A stretch of DNA of 64,000 nt from Paenibacillus sp. XY044 (GTDB lineage: Bacteria; Bacillota; Bacilli; Paenibacillales; Paenibacillaceae), in the NCBI RefSeq assembly GCF_002257645.1, contig NZ_NQMO01000001.1, forward strand, positions 1,226,065 through 1,290,064. The letters run 5' to 3'. How positions within the stretch are numbered: position 1 is the first letter of the stretch; each line of letters starts with the position of its first letter. The notes under the pieces were generated by a model that worked only from the letters and a program-made list of their open reading frames with translations, was not told the DNA's origin and made no database searches. Positions 25,457-34,235 of this stretch are shown piece by piece. A program made the translations under genes and the position numbers.

Positions 25457-27037
25457 GTGAAAAGAGGAGCATATTTCATTCTGGCAGCGACCGTCATTCT
25501 CCTGATCTGTTATCTGGCGGGAAGCACGGACCGATCGGCCTCTCCTTTGGCGCAAACGGCGCAGGATAATGAAAAAGAAGCATCGCCTAAGCCGACAGCC
25601 TTTAGTCTGGCGATATCCAACGGCGCCAATCCTTATGCGGTCAATCTGACGAACCCCGCGGAAGATCGCTGGGTCAAACAATTGGAAGCGCTGACAAATA
25701 CGAAACTTTCCATCCGTTTTATTTCGCTGAAGGATTTCGACCGGCGAATGCCGGTTATTCTTGCGGGCGATACCTATCCGGACGTCGTGCAAATGATCGG
25801 CGGGGCAAGCTCGGCCGCCATGGCCGGATCGGTCCAAGCGGGTCTGTTCCTTCCGCTTGACGACTGGATTCAGACTTATGCTCCGAACCTATGGAAAGCG
25901 GTCCCGCCGGAAGCTTGGGAGGAAACGAGCTATGAGGGGCATATTTACGGAATTCCGGCCTGGCTTGGCAACCCTTCGCGCCGGGCTACTTATATCCGTT
26001 CGGATCTGCTAGCTCAAACCGGTCTGCCTGTTCCGAAAACCGTCGACGAATTTTTGGACGTGCTCCGCGCGTTTAAGAAGCTGGGAGTCGAGATTCCTTA
26101 TGAGATGAGGGAGAACTTCAAATACGCAGACGTCATTTTCGGAGCATACGACGTGCTTGGTTACCAGTTCGAAGTCCGGAACGGTGAGGTCGTTCCGAAA
26201 TTTTTGGACGAGGAACATATGATGAAGGCGCTGCAGGTGTACCGGACGATGCTGATCGAGGGCCTCATTCCGGATGACTTTGCAACAGTCTCATCAACAG
26301 AATATACCCATGATATCGAAGCCGGTAGAGTAGGAAGCTGGACGGCAAACGCCGCCGGCTTGCTGGACTTCCGCACCAAGCTCGGAACTTCGATTCCCGG
26401 GGCTCAGATCGATATCATACCTTCGCCGGAAGGGCCCGAAGGGACTAATGGCTACGGTTTGTACAGCTCCGTCATCAATTCGTTCTACATCAATAAACAT
26501 GTGTCCAAGGAAAATTTGATCGGCATCCTCAAATTTTTCGATTGGATGGTTTCGGATGAAGCCCAGCGTTTTTTTTCGTTCGGCATCGAGGGCGACACGT
26601 ATACGGAAGATCACGGAAAGGTTGCGTATCCATTCCCGAAGACAAGGGAGGAGCAGGACGAGGAAACCTTCCGCGAACTTCTGTGGCTGACGCACGATCT
26701 GACGATCAACCGGGCCAGAACAAAGCTGGTGCCGGGCGGGAAGGATCTGCTCCATGCGCTGGACGTGACGCTGCCCAAGGAAGGGCTTGGAAGTATCGTT
26801 TTCGTTCCCGAGCTGGAGTCCTTCAGCGCCTATCCTGACCTCGCTTCGGAGCGGCCGAACCAGGCGCCTCCCGTCATCGTTGATCATATGGTCAAGATGA
26901 TTTACGGCAAGGAACCGATCTCGGATTGGCCGAAGGTCGTCCGGGAATACCGGGAACGCGGCGGAAATGCGATTATCCAGGAAGCCACGGAGAGATACCG
27001 GGCCAAGCAGGGAGTGCTCATCCAGCACAACCGATAG
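25457..27037 (+). CDS. LipO-type solute-binding protein lacking a lipobox
   Basis: A 526-residue extracellular binding protein of the LplA/LipO family, close paralogue of the product at 30208: both share KDFD, PDVVQ, AGSVQAG, NPSRRATYIR, YGKEPISD and many longer stretches. GTG start behind GGGGAGGAG. The N-terminus (MKRGAYFILAATVILLICYL, then AGST) has a hydrophobic segment but its only Cys18 is preceded by LLI, not a lipobox, unlike the paralogue (LTAGC). It may therefore be held by an uncleaved anchor or released. Encoded between the permeases and the response regulator; a sensing role with the kinase is possible, and transport is the default. Confidence 0.85.
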   Translation: MKRGAYFILAATVILLICYLAGSTDRSASPLAQTAQDNEKEASPKPTAFSLAISNGANPYAVNLTNPAEDRWVKQLEALTNTKLSIRFISLKDFDRRMPVILAGDTYPDVVQMIGGASSAAMAGSVQAGLFLPLDDWIQTYAPNLWKAVPPEAWEETSYEGHIYGIPAWLGNPSRRATYIRSDLLAQTGLPVPKTVDEFLDVLRAFKKLGVEIPYEMRENFKYADVIFGAYDVLGYQFEVRNGEVVPKFLDEEHMMKALQVYRTMLIEGLIPDDFATVSSTEYTHDIEAGRVGSWTANAAGLLDFRTKLGTSIPGAQIDIIPSPEGPEGTNGYGLYSSVINSFYINKHVSKENLIGILKFFDWMVSDEAQRFFSFGIEGDTYTEDHGKVAYPFPKTREEQDEETFRELLWLTHDLTINRARTKLVPGGKDLLHALDVTLPKEGLGSIVFVPELESFSAYPDLASERPNQAPPVIVDHMVKMIYGKEPISDWPKVVREYRERGGNAIIQEATERYRAKQGVLIQHNR

Positions 27038-27113
27038 GGATGACGTATTTCCGACTCTTTTAGATACAGCAGCTGCGCTTTTTCTATCCGCTATAGGAAG
27101 GGGTTTGATCCAA

Positions 27114-28139
27114 GTGCGAGTTTTGATTGTGGAAGATGAGCCTGTTATTCAAAAAGGATTGGTCAAGATGGTTCAGCGATATCCGGCATCCTTCACAGCG
27201 ATTTACACCGCCGATGATGGGGAGACTGCGTTCGAGACGATCCGTAATCTGGAACCGCACCTGGTGCTGACGGATTTGCGGATGAAGCGGATGGACGGAC
27301 TGGAGTTATGCGAGCGGATTCACCGTGAATTCAGTCATGTTCAGGTTGTCGTCATTTCCGGTTACAATGACTTCCAGTATGCACAGCGGGCGATGGCGTA
27401 CGGGGTCAAACGTTACTTGCTGAAGCCGGTGACCCAGCAGGACGTGCATGATACGCTGAAGGAGCTGATTTCAGGCATGACCGGCAGTATTATTCCTGTT
27501 CAAAAATATGTGGACTGGGCTCAGCAGCTTGAGCAGAACATATGGCTGCTGCAGCGGGACGAAACGATTCGCGTCATTGAGGAGGGCGAACGTTCGGGCT
27601 TGTTCGAAGGAATGAACGTGATCAACATGGAGGCGGTGCTGAACGACTGCCTCAGCATGATCGCAGAGCGTCTGGAGAGCCGCGGATGGAAGCCGCAGTC
27701 CGGATGCCGGAGTACAAACGGTGCGACCAATACGAAAAAGGAAGCCATGCGCGCTTTTTCAGCCTGTATTGACCGGATTCTGGATGAGCTTCAGCTGACG
27801 CGAAAAGGCAATTTCAAGGATCCGATTGAAGAGGCCAAGGCATTCATCGATCGGCATCTGTCGGAGGACATCACGCTGGAAGAAGTGGCCAAACGGGTGG
27901 GACTGGCCCGAACCTATTTCAGCGCCCTTTTCAAAAAAATGACAGGGGAAACCTTTGTGCATTACCGGATCAAAAAACGGATGGAAGAAGCGCGCAAACT
28001 GCTTGCCATACCGACCCTGACGATCACCGACATCGCGGTCAAGGTGGGCTACGAGGATTATCCCCATTTTACGAAGACGTTCAAAAATTTTGTCGGCGTA
28101 TCGCCGTCGGAATACCGGTCTTCCTTTGGCATTGAATGA
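27114..28139 (+). CDS. YesN-type response regulator with AraC DNA-binding domain
   Basis: A 341-residue transcription factor, partner of the kinase that overlaps its end by four bases. The receiver (1-120) has E7/D8, phospho-acceptor D54 in LVLTDLRMKRMDG, S82 and K104-P105. A linker (125-235) is followed by an AraC-type double helix-turn-helix (about 240-338) ending in HFTKTFKNFVGVSPSEYR. GTG start at 27114 after AGGAAGGGG; upstream in-frame codons lie inside the binding-protein gene and lack a ribosome site. It probably activates this importer/glycosidase island in response to an extracellular oligosaccharide. Confidence 0.9.
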   Translation: MRVLIVEDEPVIQKGLVKMVQRYPASFTAIYTADDGETAFETIRNLEPHLVLTDLRMKRMDGLELCERIHREFSHVQVVVISGYNDFQYAQRAMAYGVKRYLLKPVTQQDVHDTLKELISGMTGSIIPVQKYVDWAQQLEQNIWLLQRDETIRVIEEGERSGLFEGMNVINMEAVLNDCLSMIAERLESRGWKPQSGCRSTNGATNTKKEAMRAFSACIDRILDELQLTRKGNFKDPIEEAKAFIDRHLSEDITLEEVAKRVGLARTYFSALFKKMTGETFVHYRIKKRMEEARKLLAIPTLTITDIAVKVGYEDYPHFTKTFKNFVGVSPSEYRSSFGIE

Positions 28140-30010
28140 TGAGAGTAACCCTGAGGCTGAAGCTGCTTCTGTATTTTACCATCGTGATCCTTCTTTCGCT
28201 GTCCGCGGTAGGCATCGCCTTCTACAGTATTTCAGCCAAGCAGCTGCAAAAAAGCGCAACAAGCCAAATGGTCCAGATAGTGGACAATGCCGTTCACCAT
28301 ACCAACCTGTATTTGTCTTCTTATCAGCGGTCGATGGTGGCGCTGCTGACCGACCTCAAGGTCAAACGGTACATCGATTTGCCGGCGGACCGGGAGGAAT
28401 ACGAAAATTACCGCTATATGACCGATATCCGGGATGCGATCGTGGATCCGGTGTGGATTCGCAATCCCGAGATCGAAGCCCTGTACATCATCGGTTACTC
28501 CGGAAATGCGCTCTATTATTATAACGGAGGGTCGGAACCATCCTTTACGCCTGACGATACCGCCAAACAGATCCGGTACTTCAAACAGAACACGGATGAG
28601 AGCGGCCGGCTGACCATTATGAATTACAGCATTTTGGGTGAAAAGACGCCGATGCTGACGCTCATCCGCCGTATCCGCGGTCTGCGTTCCACGGACATGA
28701 AAGGTTTCGTGGGCATCGAGGTTAAGGCGGAGGAGCTGTCTACCCTCTGGAAGGGGATCGATCTGGGGAAGGACAGCTATTTTTTTATTGTGGATGACGA
28801 AGGCAGGATTCAATACCATAACGATCAGGCCAAAGTAGGTTCGATCGTTCCGGCCAGCCTCGGCCAGCAAATCAGTGGGGCTGGCACCGAGATGTTCCGC
28901 AGTTCGGCGGAGGGCATGGATCGGGTGTACATCAGCCGCAAAGCCGATTACTCCGGATGGAATCTGGTCGTATCCATTCCGTACAGCCAGCTGCAAAAAC
29001 CGCTTGCCACGATTCGCAGCTCTATTATCGTCGTTGCAGTCCTTACATTTCTGACGGCGTTGTTCCTGGCGAGCCGGTTCGGGAAGTCGATTACAACCCC
29101 GATCCGGACGCTGATGAAGGGGATGAGCCAGACGGAGAAAGGGAACTGGAAGTTCATCCCGCTTCCGAAGCACCGGGACGAGATTACCGAGCTGATGATT
29201 CGGTACAACTTGATGGTGAACCGATTGTCGGAGATGGTCGATACTGTGTACCGCGCAGAGCTGAGGAACAAGGAAATGCAGGCCGAGCGGCAGAAAGCCG
29301 AGTTTCAATCGCTCCAGCTGCAGATCAACCCGCATTTCTTGTACAACACGCTGGAAACAGTCGTATGTTATGCGGTCATTCAGGACTCGGACGAAATTAC
29401 GGAGATCGTCGGCGCTCTGTCCTATATGCTGCACTATTCGGTGCGCACCAACCTGGAAGAGATCACGGTAGCCAATGAGCTCAAGCACGTCATGTATTTC
29501 ATGGTCATTATTAATCACCGGATCGGGCGGACATTCGAAATTGATGTGCGGGTACGTCCAGAGCTGCTTCTACGGAAGATGGTCCGCCTTTCGCTGCAGC
29601 CACTCGTGGAAAACGTGTTCCAGCACGCCTTCAGGCAAGGTGTGGAGGATCATCATACGATAACGATTGACGCCGGTGAAGAAGGGGATTCCTTCTGGGT
29701 CAGCGTCCAGGACAACGGCTGCGGCATGACCCCCGAGCGGCTTGAGGAGCTTCGCGCCAAGCTGAGCGAGAACCGACTTGCTGACGAAGAGGACCGGGGC
29801 AGCGCCGGAGGGATCGGTGTGCCCAATGTGCATCGGCGGATTCAGCTGGTGTTCGGCGAGGACTACGGCGTAACCGTGGAGAGCAGCCCGGCGTGGGGAA
29901 CCCGGATGATCATGCGGATGCCGATTTCCGGCGTAAAAGAACTGCGCGGTCCGGCCGAGCCGGAGGCGGCTCAGCTTTTGCGGTCTCTTCCCATGGCGGG
30001 CAGCGGCTAG
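28136..30010 (+). CDS. YesM-family sensor histidine kinase
   Basis: A 624-residue membrane kinase: first segment about 9-32, extracytoplasmic sensor domain (about 33-294, double Cache-like), second segment about 296-316, HAMP, then QINPHFLYNTLE with phospho-acceptor His400, and an ATPase domain with ENVFQHAF (near 495) and VQDNGCGM. Start overlaps the regulator stop (ATGATGA), so the two are translationally coupled; a second ATG at 28139 is equally possible. The terminator at 30039 separates it from the second binding protein. Confidence 0.9.
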   Translation: MMRVTLRLKLLLYFTIVILLSLSAVGIAFYSISAKQLQKSATSQMVQIVDNAVHHTNLYLSSYQRSMVALLTDLKVKRYIDLPADREEYENYRYMTDIRDAIVDPVWIRNPEIEALYIIGYSGNALYYYNGGSEPSFTPDDTAKQIRYFKQNTDESGRLTIMNYSILGEKTPMLTLIRRIRGLRSTDMKGFVGIEVKAEELSTLWKGIDLGKDSYFFIVDDEGRIQYHNDQAKVGSIVPASLGQQISGAGTEMFRSSAEGMDRVYISRKADYSGWNLVVSIPYSQLQKPLATIRSSIIVVAVLTFLTALFLASRFGKSITTPIRTLMKGMSQTEKGNWKFIPLPKHRDEITELMIRYNLMVNRLSEMVDTVYRAELRNKEMQAERQKAEFQSLQLQINPHFLYNTLETVVCYAVIQDSDEITEIVGALSYMLHYSVRTNLEEITVANELKHVMYFMVIINHRIGRTFEIDVRVRPELLLRKMVRLSLQPLVENVFQHAFRQGVEDHHTITIDAGEEGDSFWVSVQDNGCGMTPERLEELRAKLSENRLADEEDRGSAGGIGVPNVHRRIQLVFGEDYGVTVESSPAWGTRMIMRMPISGVKELRGPAEPEAAQLLRSLPMAGSG

Positions 30011-30038
30011 ACGCAAACGATGGATGAATTTAAGGTGA

Positions 30039-30074
30039 TCCTGTATTCCGAGCGCGGAATGCGGGATTTTTTTT
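30039..30074 (+). terminator. Terminator after the kinase gene
   Basis: A 12-bp stem with two G-T pairs (30039-30050 with 30055-30066), loop AGCG, followed by eight T residues. It divides the island into at least two transcripts. Confidence 0.85.
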
Positions 30075-30207
30075 GGCCCAACGACCGCAAAAAAACACAT
30101 CACGACAATAATCCGCCCCATGGGAGCTCCCTTGGCAAAGCCTTATGATGGGGACAGCAGCAAATAGAAAACCTTTTGCATTTTGCATGAAGAGAGGGGA
30201 TTATAAG

Positions 30208-31770
30208 ATGAAAAAATGGGTCAGTCTGATCCTCGCGACGGCGCTTGTCACGGGTCTGACCGCAGGTTGCGGAAACAAAAGCGCCTCGAGCGGCAAGGAT
30301 GATGCGGCCGACGCATCGAAACCGGTGAAGTTCAGCATTTCTTTAACCACAAGTGGAAACGCTTACGCGGAAGGCTCCAAGGACATCAACAATGAGAAAT
30401 GGGTCAAGGAAGTAGAGAAGAGAGCAAACGTGGATTTGGACATCAGGCTGATCCCCCTGAAAGACTTCGATTCGAAAATGGCCGTCATGTTCGCCGGCGG
30501 CGATATTCCGGACGTCGTGCAAAATGTCGGCGGGGCAACGGATAAATCCATGGCCGGTTCGGTTCAGGCCGGCGTGTTTATGCCGCTGGACGACTTGCTG
30601 AAGGAGTACGCTCCGAACCTGATGAACGCCGTACCGAAGGAAGCATGGGACGAGGTGAGCTACAAGGGGAAAATCTACGGTGTTCCAACATGGCTCAGCA
30701 ACCCTTCACGGCGCGCCACTTACATACGGACAGACCTGCTGGAAAAAACGGGCCTGCCGGCACCTAAAACGATGGACGATTTTCTGAACGTTCTGCGCGC
30801 ATTCAAAAAACTCGGCGTCAGCGCGCCGTATCAATTGCGGGAAAATTTTAAGTACGCGGATATCGTATTCGGAGCTTATGACGCCCTGGGCTATCAGTTT
30901 ACCGAGATGAACGGCCAGGTCGTGCCGAAATTCTTTAACGCTGAAAATATGGAAAAGGCGTTGACCGTCTACAAAACGATGTATGACGAAGGTCTGATTC
31001 AAAAAGATTTCGCGACGATCCAGGCGCCTCAGTACGGCGAAAATATCGAAGCAGGCAATGCCGGCATGTGGACGGCCAACGCCGCCAGCCTTCTTGATTT
31101 CCGGACTAAGATCGGCGCTGCGGTTCCGGGCGCCAAGGTCGATATCATCCCGTCGCCGATAGGTGACAACGGACAGAAGGGATATGGGTTGTACAGCTCG
31201 GTCAACACTTCGCTTTATATCAACAGCAAGGTCAGCAAAGAGAAAGCGGCCCGCATCATCCAAATGTTTGAGTGGATGCAGACGCCGGAAGCGAAAAATT
31301 TCTACAGCTTTGGCATCGAAGGCGAGGATTATACGGTCAAAGACGGAAAAATCGATTACAAGCTGCCGGAAGGAAAAGCAGCGCAAGACGAATCTGGTTT
31401 CCGCTCGCTGCTGCGCTGGGTCGGTGACGGAACGGTCAACCGTGAACGCACCGAACTGCTCCCTGGCGGCCAGGACGTGCTGAAGGCGCTGGATGATACG
31501 CTGGCCAAAGAAGGCGTCGGCGGCATCGGGTTTGTACCGGACCTGGAATCGTTCAGCCAGTTCCCGGACTTGGCTTCGAAGCGTCCGGACCAGGCGCCGA
31601 AACTCATCATCGACCACATGGTCAAAATGATTTACGGCAAAGAGCCGATCAGCGATTTCCCTAAAGTTATCGAAGAGTACAAGCAAAAGGGCGGCGATGA
31701 GATCGTCAAGGAAGCTACCGAGCGTTACAACAACAAAGACGGAATTATCGATCAGCAAAGCCGCAAATAG
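30208..31770 (+). CDS. LipO-type lipoprotein, solute-binding protein of the sugar importer
   Basis: A 520-residue lipoprotein of the LplA/LipO family that captures an oligosaccharide for the LplB/YtcP permeases. The signal peptide MKKWVSLILATALVTG ends in lipobox LTAGC with Cys21. It is a close paralogue of the protein at 25457, which lacks the lipobox. ATG at 30208 follows AGAGAGGGG. It stands between a terminator and a hairpin at 31782, so it is likely the most abundant product of the region, and is followed by the glycosidase run. Confidence 0.9.
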   Translation: MKKWVSLILATALVTGLTAGCGNKSASSGKDDAADASKPVKFSISLTTSGNAYAEGSKDINNEKWVKEVEKRANVDLDIRLIPLKDFDSKMAVMFAGGDIPDVVQNVGGATDKSMAGSVQAGVFMPLDDLLKEYAPNLMNAVPKEAWDEVSYKGKIYGVPTWLSNPSRRATYIRTDLLEKTGLPAPKTMDDFLNVLRAFKKLGVSAPYQLRENFKYADIVFGAYDALGYQFTEMNGQVVPKFFNAENMEKALTVYKTMYDEGLIQKDFATIQAPQYGENIEAGNAGMWTANAASLLDFRTKIGAAVPGAKVDIIPSPIGDNGQKGYGLYSSVNTSLYINSKVSKEKAARIIQMFEWMQTPEAKNFYSFGIEGEDYTVKDGKIDYKLPEGKAAQDESGFRSLLRWVGDGTVNRERTELLPGGQDVLKALDDTLAKEGVGGIGFVPDLESFSQFPDLASKRPDQAPKLIIDHMVKMIYGKEPISDFPKVIEEYKQKGGDEIVKEATERYNNKDGIIDQQSRK

Positions 31771-31781
31771 GTTGATTCCGG

Positions 31782-31807
31782 GGAAGCCTTTCACGCGAAG
31801 GGCTTCC
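31782..31807 (+). terminator. Hairpin between binding protein and glycosidase genes
   Basis: An 11-bp stem GGAAGCCTTTC (31782-31792) / GAAGGGCTTCC (31797-31807) with one G-T pair and loop ACGC, no T run. Probably a partial terminator or stabiliser lowering glycosidase expression relative to the binding protein. Confidence 0.55.
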
Positions 31808-31828
31808 TCACTGTTAGGAGGGGAATAT

Positions 31829-34213
31829 ATGGGCAGGAAAACCGGAGACGGACGGAATAAGCTGAAGCTTCTGACCCCTTCATCCTGGTGGGGAGCCAAG
31901 TGGAGAGAAGCGCTGCCGGCAGGCAACGGAATAACCGGAGCAGCTGTATATGGCGGAGTTCATTTGGAAACGGTTATGCTAACCCACGGCGGCTTATGGT
32001 GGCAGAGCCGCACGCCGGAGCTGCCTGACGTGAGCGGCCGGCTAGGAGAGATGCGGCGGTTAATGATGGAGGGCCAGGAGGCGCTTGCCGAAAATGTACT
32101 GATCGATGGCTTGAAGGAGCAAGGTTACGATCCGGTCATGGCTGTTCCGCTGCCGCTCGGCGATCTGAACTTGAGCATGGAAGTGAGCGAAGGCTTTAAA
32201 GACTACAGCCGGGAGCTGGACATGGAAACCGGTGAAATCACGGTTCGTTGGCAGGACGGACATACGCATTATGAGCGGGCCTTGTTCGTGTCCCGGACGG
32301 ATGATTTGATCGTCTATTCGCTGCGGTCGTCAGGGCCGGACTCGATATCGGCGAAGATCGGGCTTGACCTGCATCATCGCGGGGATGTCAGGCGTCCGCC
32401 AGGCAGACCTGAGGCTTCTTTGCCGACAGGAAGCGAATCAGGGTCCGACGGCGAGTTCATATGGTATGCCGCATGCCATGACAACGGCAGCGATTTCGGC
32501 GCGGTCGTCCGGGTTGTGGCGACAGATGGCAGGATCAGCAGCTCGGGCAGCGAGTCCGTTCTTGAAGAAGCCTCCAAGGCACTGATCCTGGTTAAACTGT
32601 TTGTCCACGAGCCGCGTGAAGCGGCCTGGAAACGGTTAAAGCGGGAGTTGGCCGCGGAACATCGCTCCTATGACGAGCTGCGGCAGCCGCACATGGAGGA
32701 GCATGGAGGCTTATTTCACCGGATGACGCTGAGTTTAGATGCACCTGGACGAGACGCCTCGAACGAAGAGCTGCTGCTTGAAGCTTACCGCGGGGAAGCC
32801 CCGCTGGCCATGCTGGAGAAGATGTGGGCCTACGGTCGTTATCTTCTGATCGCAAGCTCGCGCGAAGGCGGGGATCCCTGCCACCTCTACGGCTTATGGT
32901 GCGGGGAATACCGCGGCTTCTGGGCGTTTCATATGGCCAACGAGAACCTGCAGATGATTTATTGGCAGGCGCTCGCGGGACACATGCCCGAGCTGCTGCT
33001 GCCCGTATTCGATTACGTGGAGCGGCAGATGGACGATTACCGCGGTAATGCACGCCGCATCTACGGCTGCCGCGGGATCTGGATTCCTGCGCCGACCGCA
33101 CCCGATTCCGGCCTGTTGAAGACGATCGCGCCCCATATTATCCACTGGACCGGTGCGGCTGGGTGGATCGCGCAGCATTATTATGATTATTACCTGTACA
33201 CAGGGGACAGGGAATTTTTAAGAAACCGGGCCCTGCCGTTCCTGCGGGAAGCCGCCTTGTTCTACGAAGATTTCTTGATAACCGGGGACGACGGCCTGTA
33301 CATCAGCTTCCCATCCAATTCACCCGAGAACCGGCCGGGTAACGGCGCAGGGGGACCGAAGGGAACGACGATGAATGCGACGATGGATTTTGCCATTGCC
33401 AAGGAAGTGCTGACCCGATTGGTTGAGGGAGCTGCCCAGGAAGGTTTGTATGCCGAAGAAATGGCGGGCTGGAAAGGCATGATCGCCAAAATCCCGCCGT
33501 ATCAAGTCAATGCGGACGGCGCGGTCCGCGAATGGATGCATCCTGCTTATGAGGATCAATACCATCACCGGCACCAGTCCCACCTCTATCCCGTGTTCCC
33601 GGGGAAAGAGGTAACACATGAGAAAGATCCCGGCCTGTTTGCAGCCTTCGTGACCGCCGTAAGGAAGAGGCTCGTCGTGGGTTTAAAAGAGCAGACGGGA
33701 TGGTCGCTTGCCCATATGTCCAATTTGTATGCCCGTATGGGCGAAGCGGATAAAGCACTGGAGTGTTTGGATTTGCTCGGCAGATCGGCCGTGATGAATA
33801 ACTTCTTTACGCTTCACAACGACTGGCGCGGCATGGGCGTCGGCCTGGATATGGAGTGGGCTCCTTTCCAAATCGATGCGAATATGGGCTTGACGGCTGC
33901 GGTTCAGGAAATGCTGCTGTATTCTGATCCGAGCGTCATCCGCATCCTGCCTGCCTTGCCGGATCGCTTCCAGTCTGGAAACGCTGCTGGAATGCTGGCT
34001 TGCGGAGGCTACGAAGTAGATATTGCCTGGGACAGGAAGGAAAGTATGCTTGATGTAAAGGTTCGCTCAGTGAAGTCGGGAGGTCCTGTTACACTTGTGT
34101 TTCCGGAAGAATGCAGCGTTTTTCGGAACGGAAGCAGACTGCCGGAGAATCGGCAGATCCAAGCCATGTTTGAACAGGGAGAATCCCTAACCTTGCAGTT
34201 GTCATTCAGTTAA
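31829..34213 (+). CDS. Divergent GH95-like glycoside hydrolase lacking the catalytic Asn pair
   Basis: A 794-residue cytoplasmic protein with the whole GH95 layout: REALPAGNGITGAAVYGG at the N-terminus, YGRYLLIASSREGG, MANENLQMIYWQALAGH and FQIDANMGLTAAVQ. The presumed acid E500 (SNSPENR) and D683 are kept, but the H-H-N-T-N base region of the true GH95 at 20249 reads PAPTA here (P422, T423, A424 in CRGIWIPAPTAP). It therefore probably acts on a different glycoside or by a changed mechanism, or is inactive. ATG at 31829 follows TTAGGAGGGG. It is the first of five tightly packed sugar-breakdown genes to 39645. Confidence 0.82.
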   Translation: MGRKTGDGRNKLKLLTPSSWWGAKWREALPAGNGITGAAVYGGVHLETVMLTHGGLWWQSRTPELPDVSGRLGEMRRLMMEGQEALAENVLIDGLKEQGYDPVMAVPLPLGDLNLSMEVSEGFKDYSRELDMETGEITVRWQDGHTHYERALFVSRTDDLIVYSLRSSGPDSISAKIGLDLHHRGDVRRPPGRPEASLPTGSESGSDGEFIWYAACHDNGSDFGAVVRVVATDGRISSSGSESVLEEASKALILVKLFVHEPREAAWKRLKRELAAEHRSYDELRQPHMEEHGGLFHRMTLSLDAPGRDASNEELLLEAYRGEAPLAMLEKMWAYGRYLLIASSREGGDPCHLYGLWCGEYRGFWAFHMANENLQMIYWQALAGHMPELLLPVFDYVERQMDDYRGNARRIYGCRGIWIPAPTAPDSGLLKTIAPHIIHWTGAAGWIAQHYYDYYLYTGDREFLRNRALPFLREAALFYEDFLITGDDGLYISFPSNSPENRPGNGAGGPKGTTMNATMDFAIAKEVLTRLVEGAAQEGLYAEEMAGWKGMIAKIPPYQVNADGAVREWMHPAYEDQYHHRHQSHLYPVFPGKEVTHEKDPGLFAAFVTAVRKRLVVGLKEQTGWSLAHMSNLYARMGEADKALECLDLLGRSAVMNNFFTLHNDWRGMGVGLDMEWAPFQIDANMGLTAAVQEMLLYSDPSVIRILPALPDRFQSGNAAGMLACGGYEVDIAWDRKESMLDVKVRSVKSGGPVTLVFPEECSVFRNGSRLPENRQIQAMFEQGESLTLQLSFS

Positions 34214-34235
34214 TGAGAGGAGAGAAGACAAGGAC

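Noticed and set aside
28232..29518. 428-residue minus-strand frame opposite the kinase gene
   Set aside because: Shadow frame; the plus strand has a clear kinase.
30706..31926. 406-residue minus-strand frame opposite the second binding protein
   Set aside because: Shadow frame; no domain, no ribosome site.
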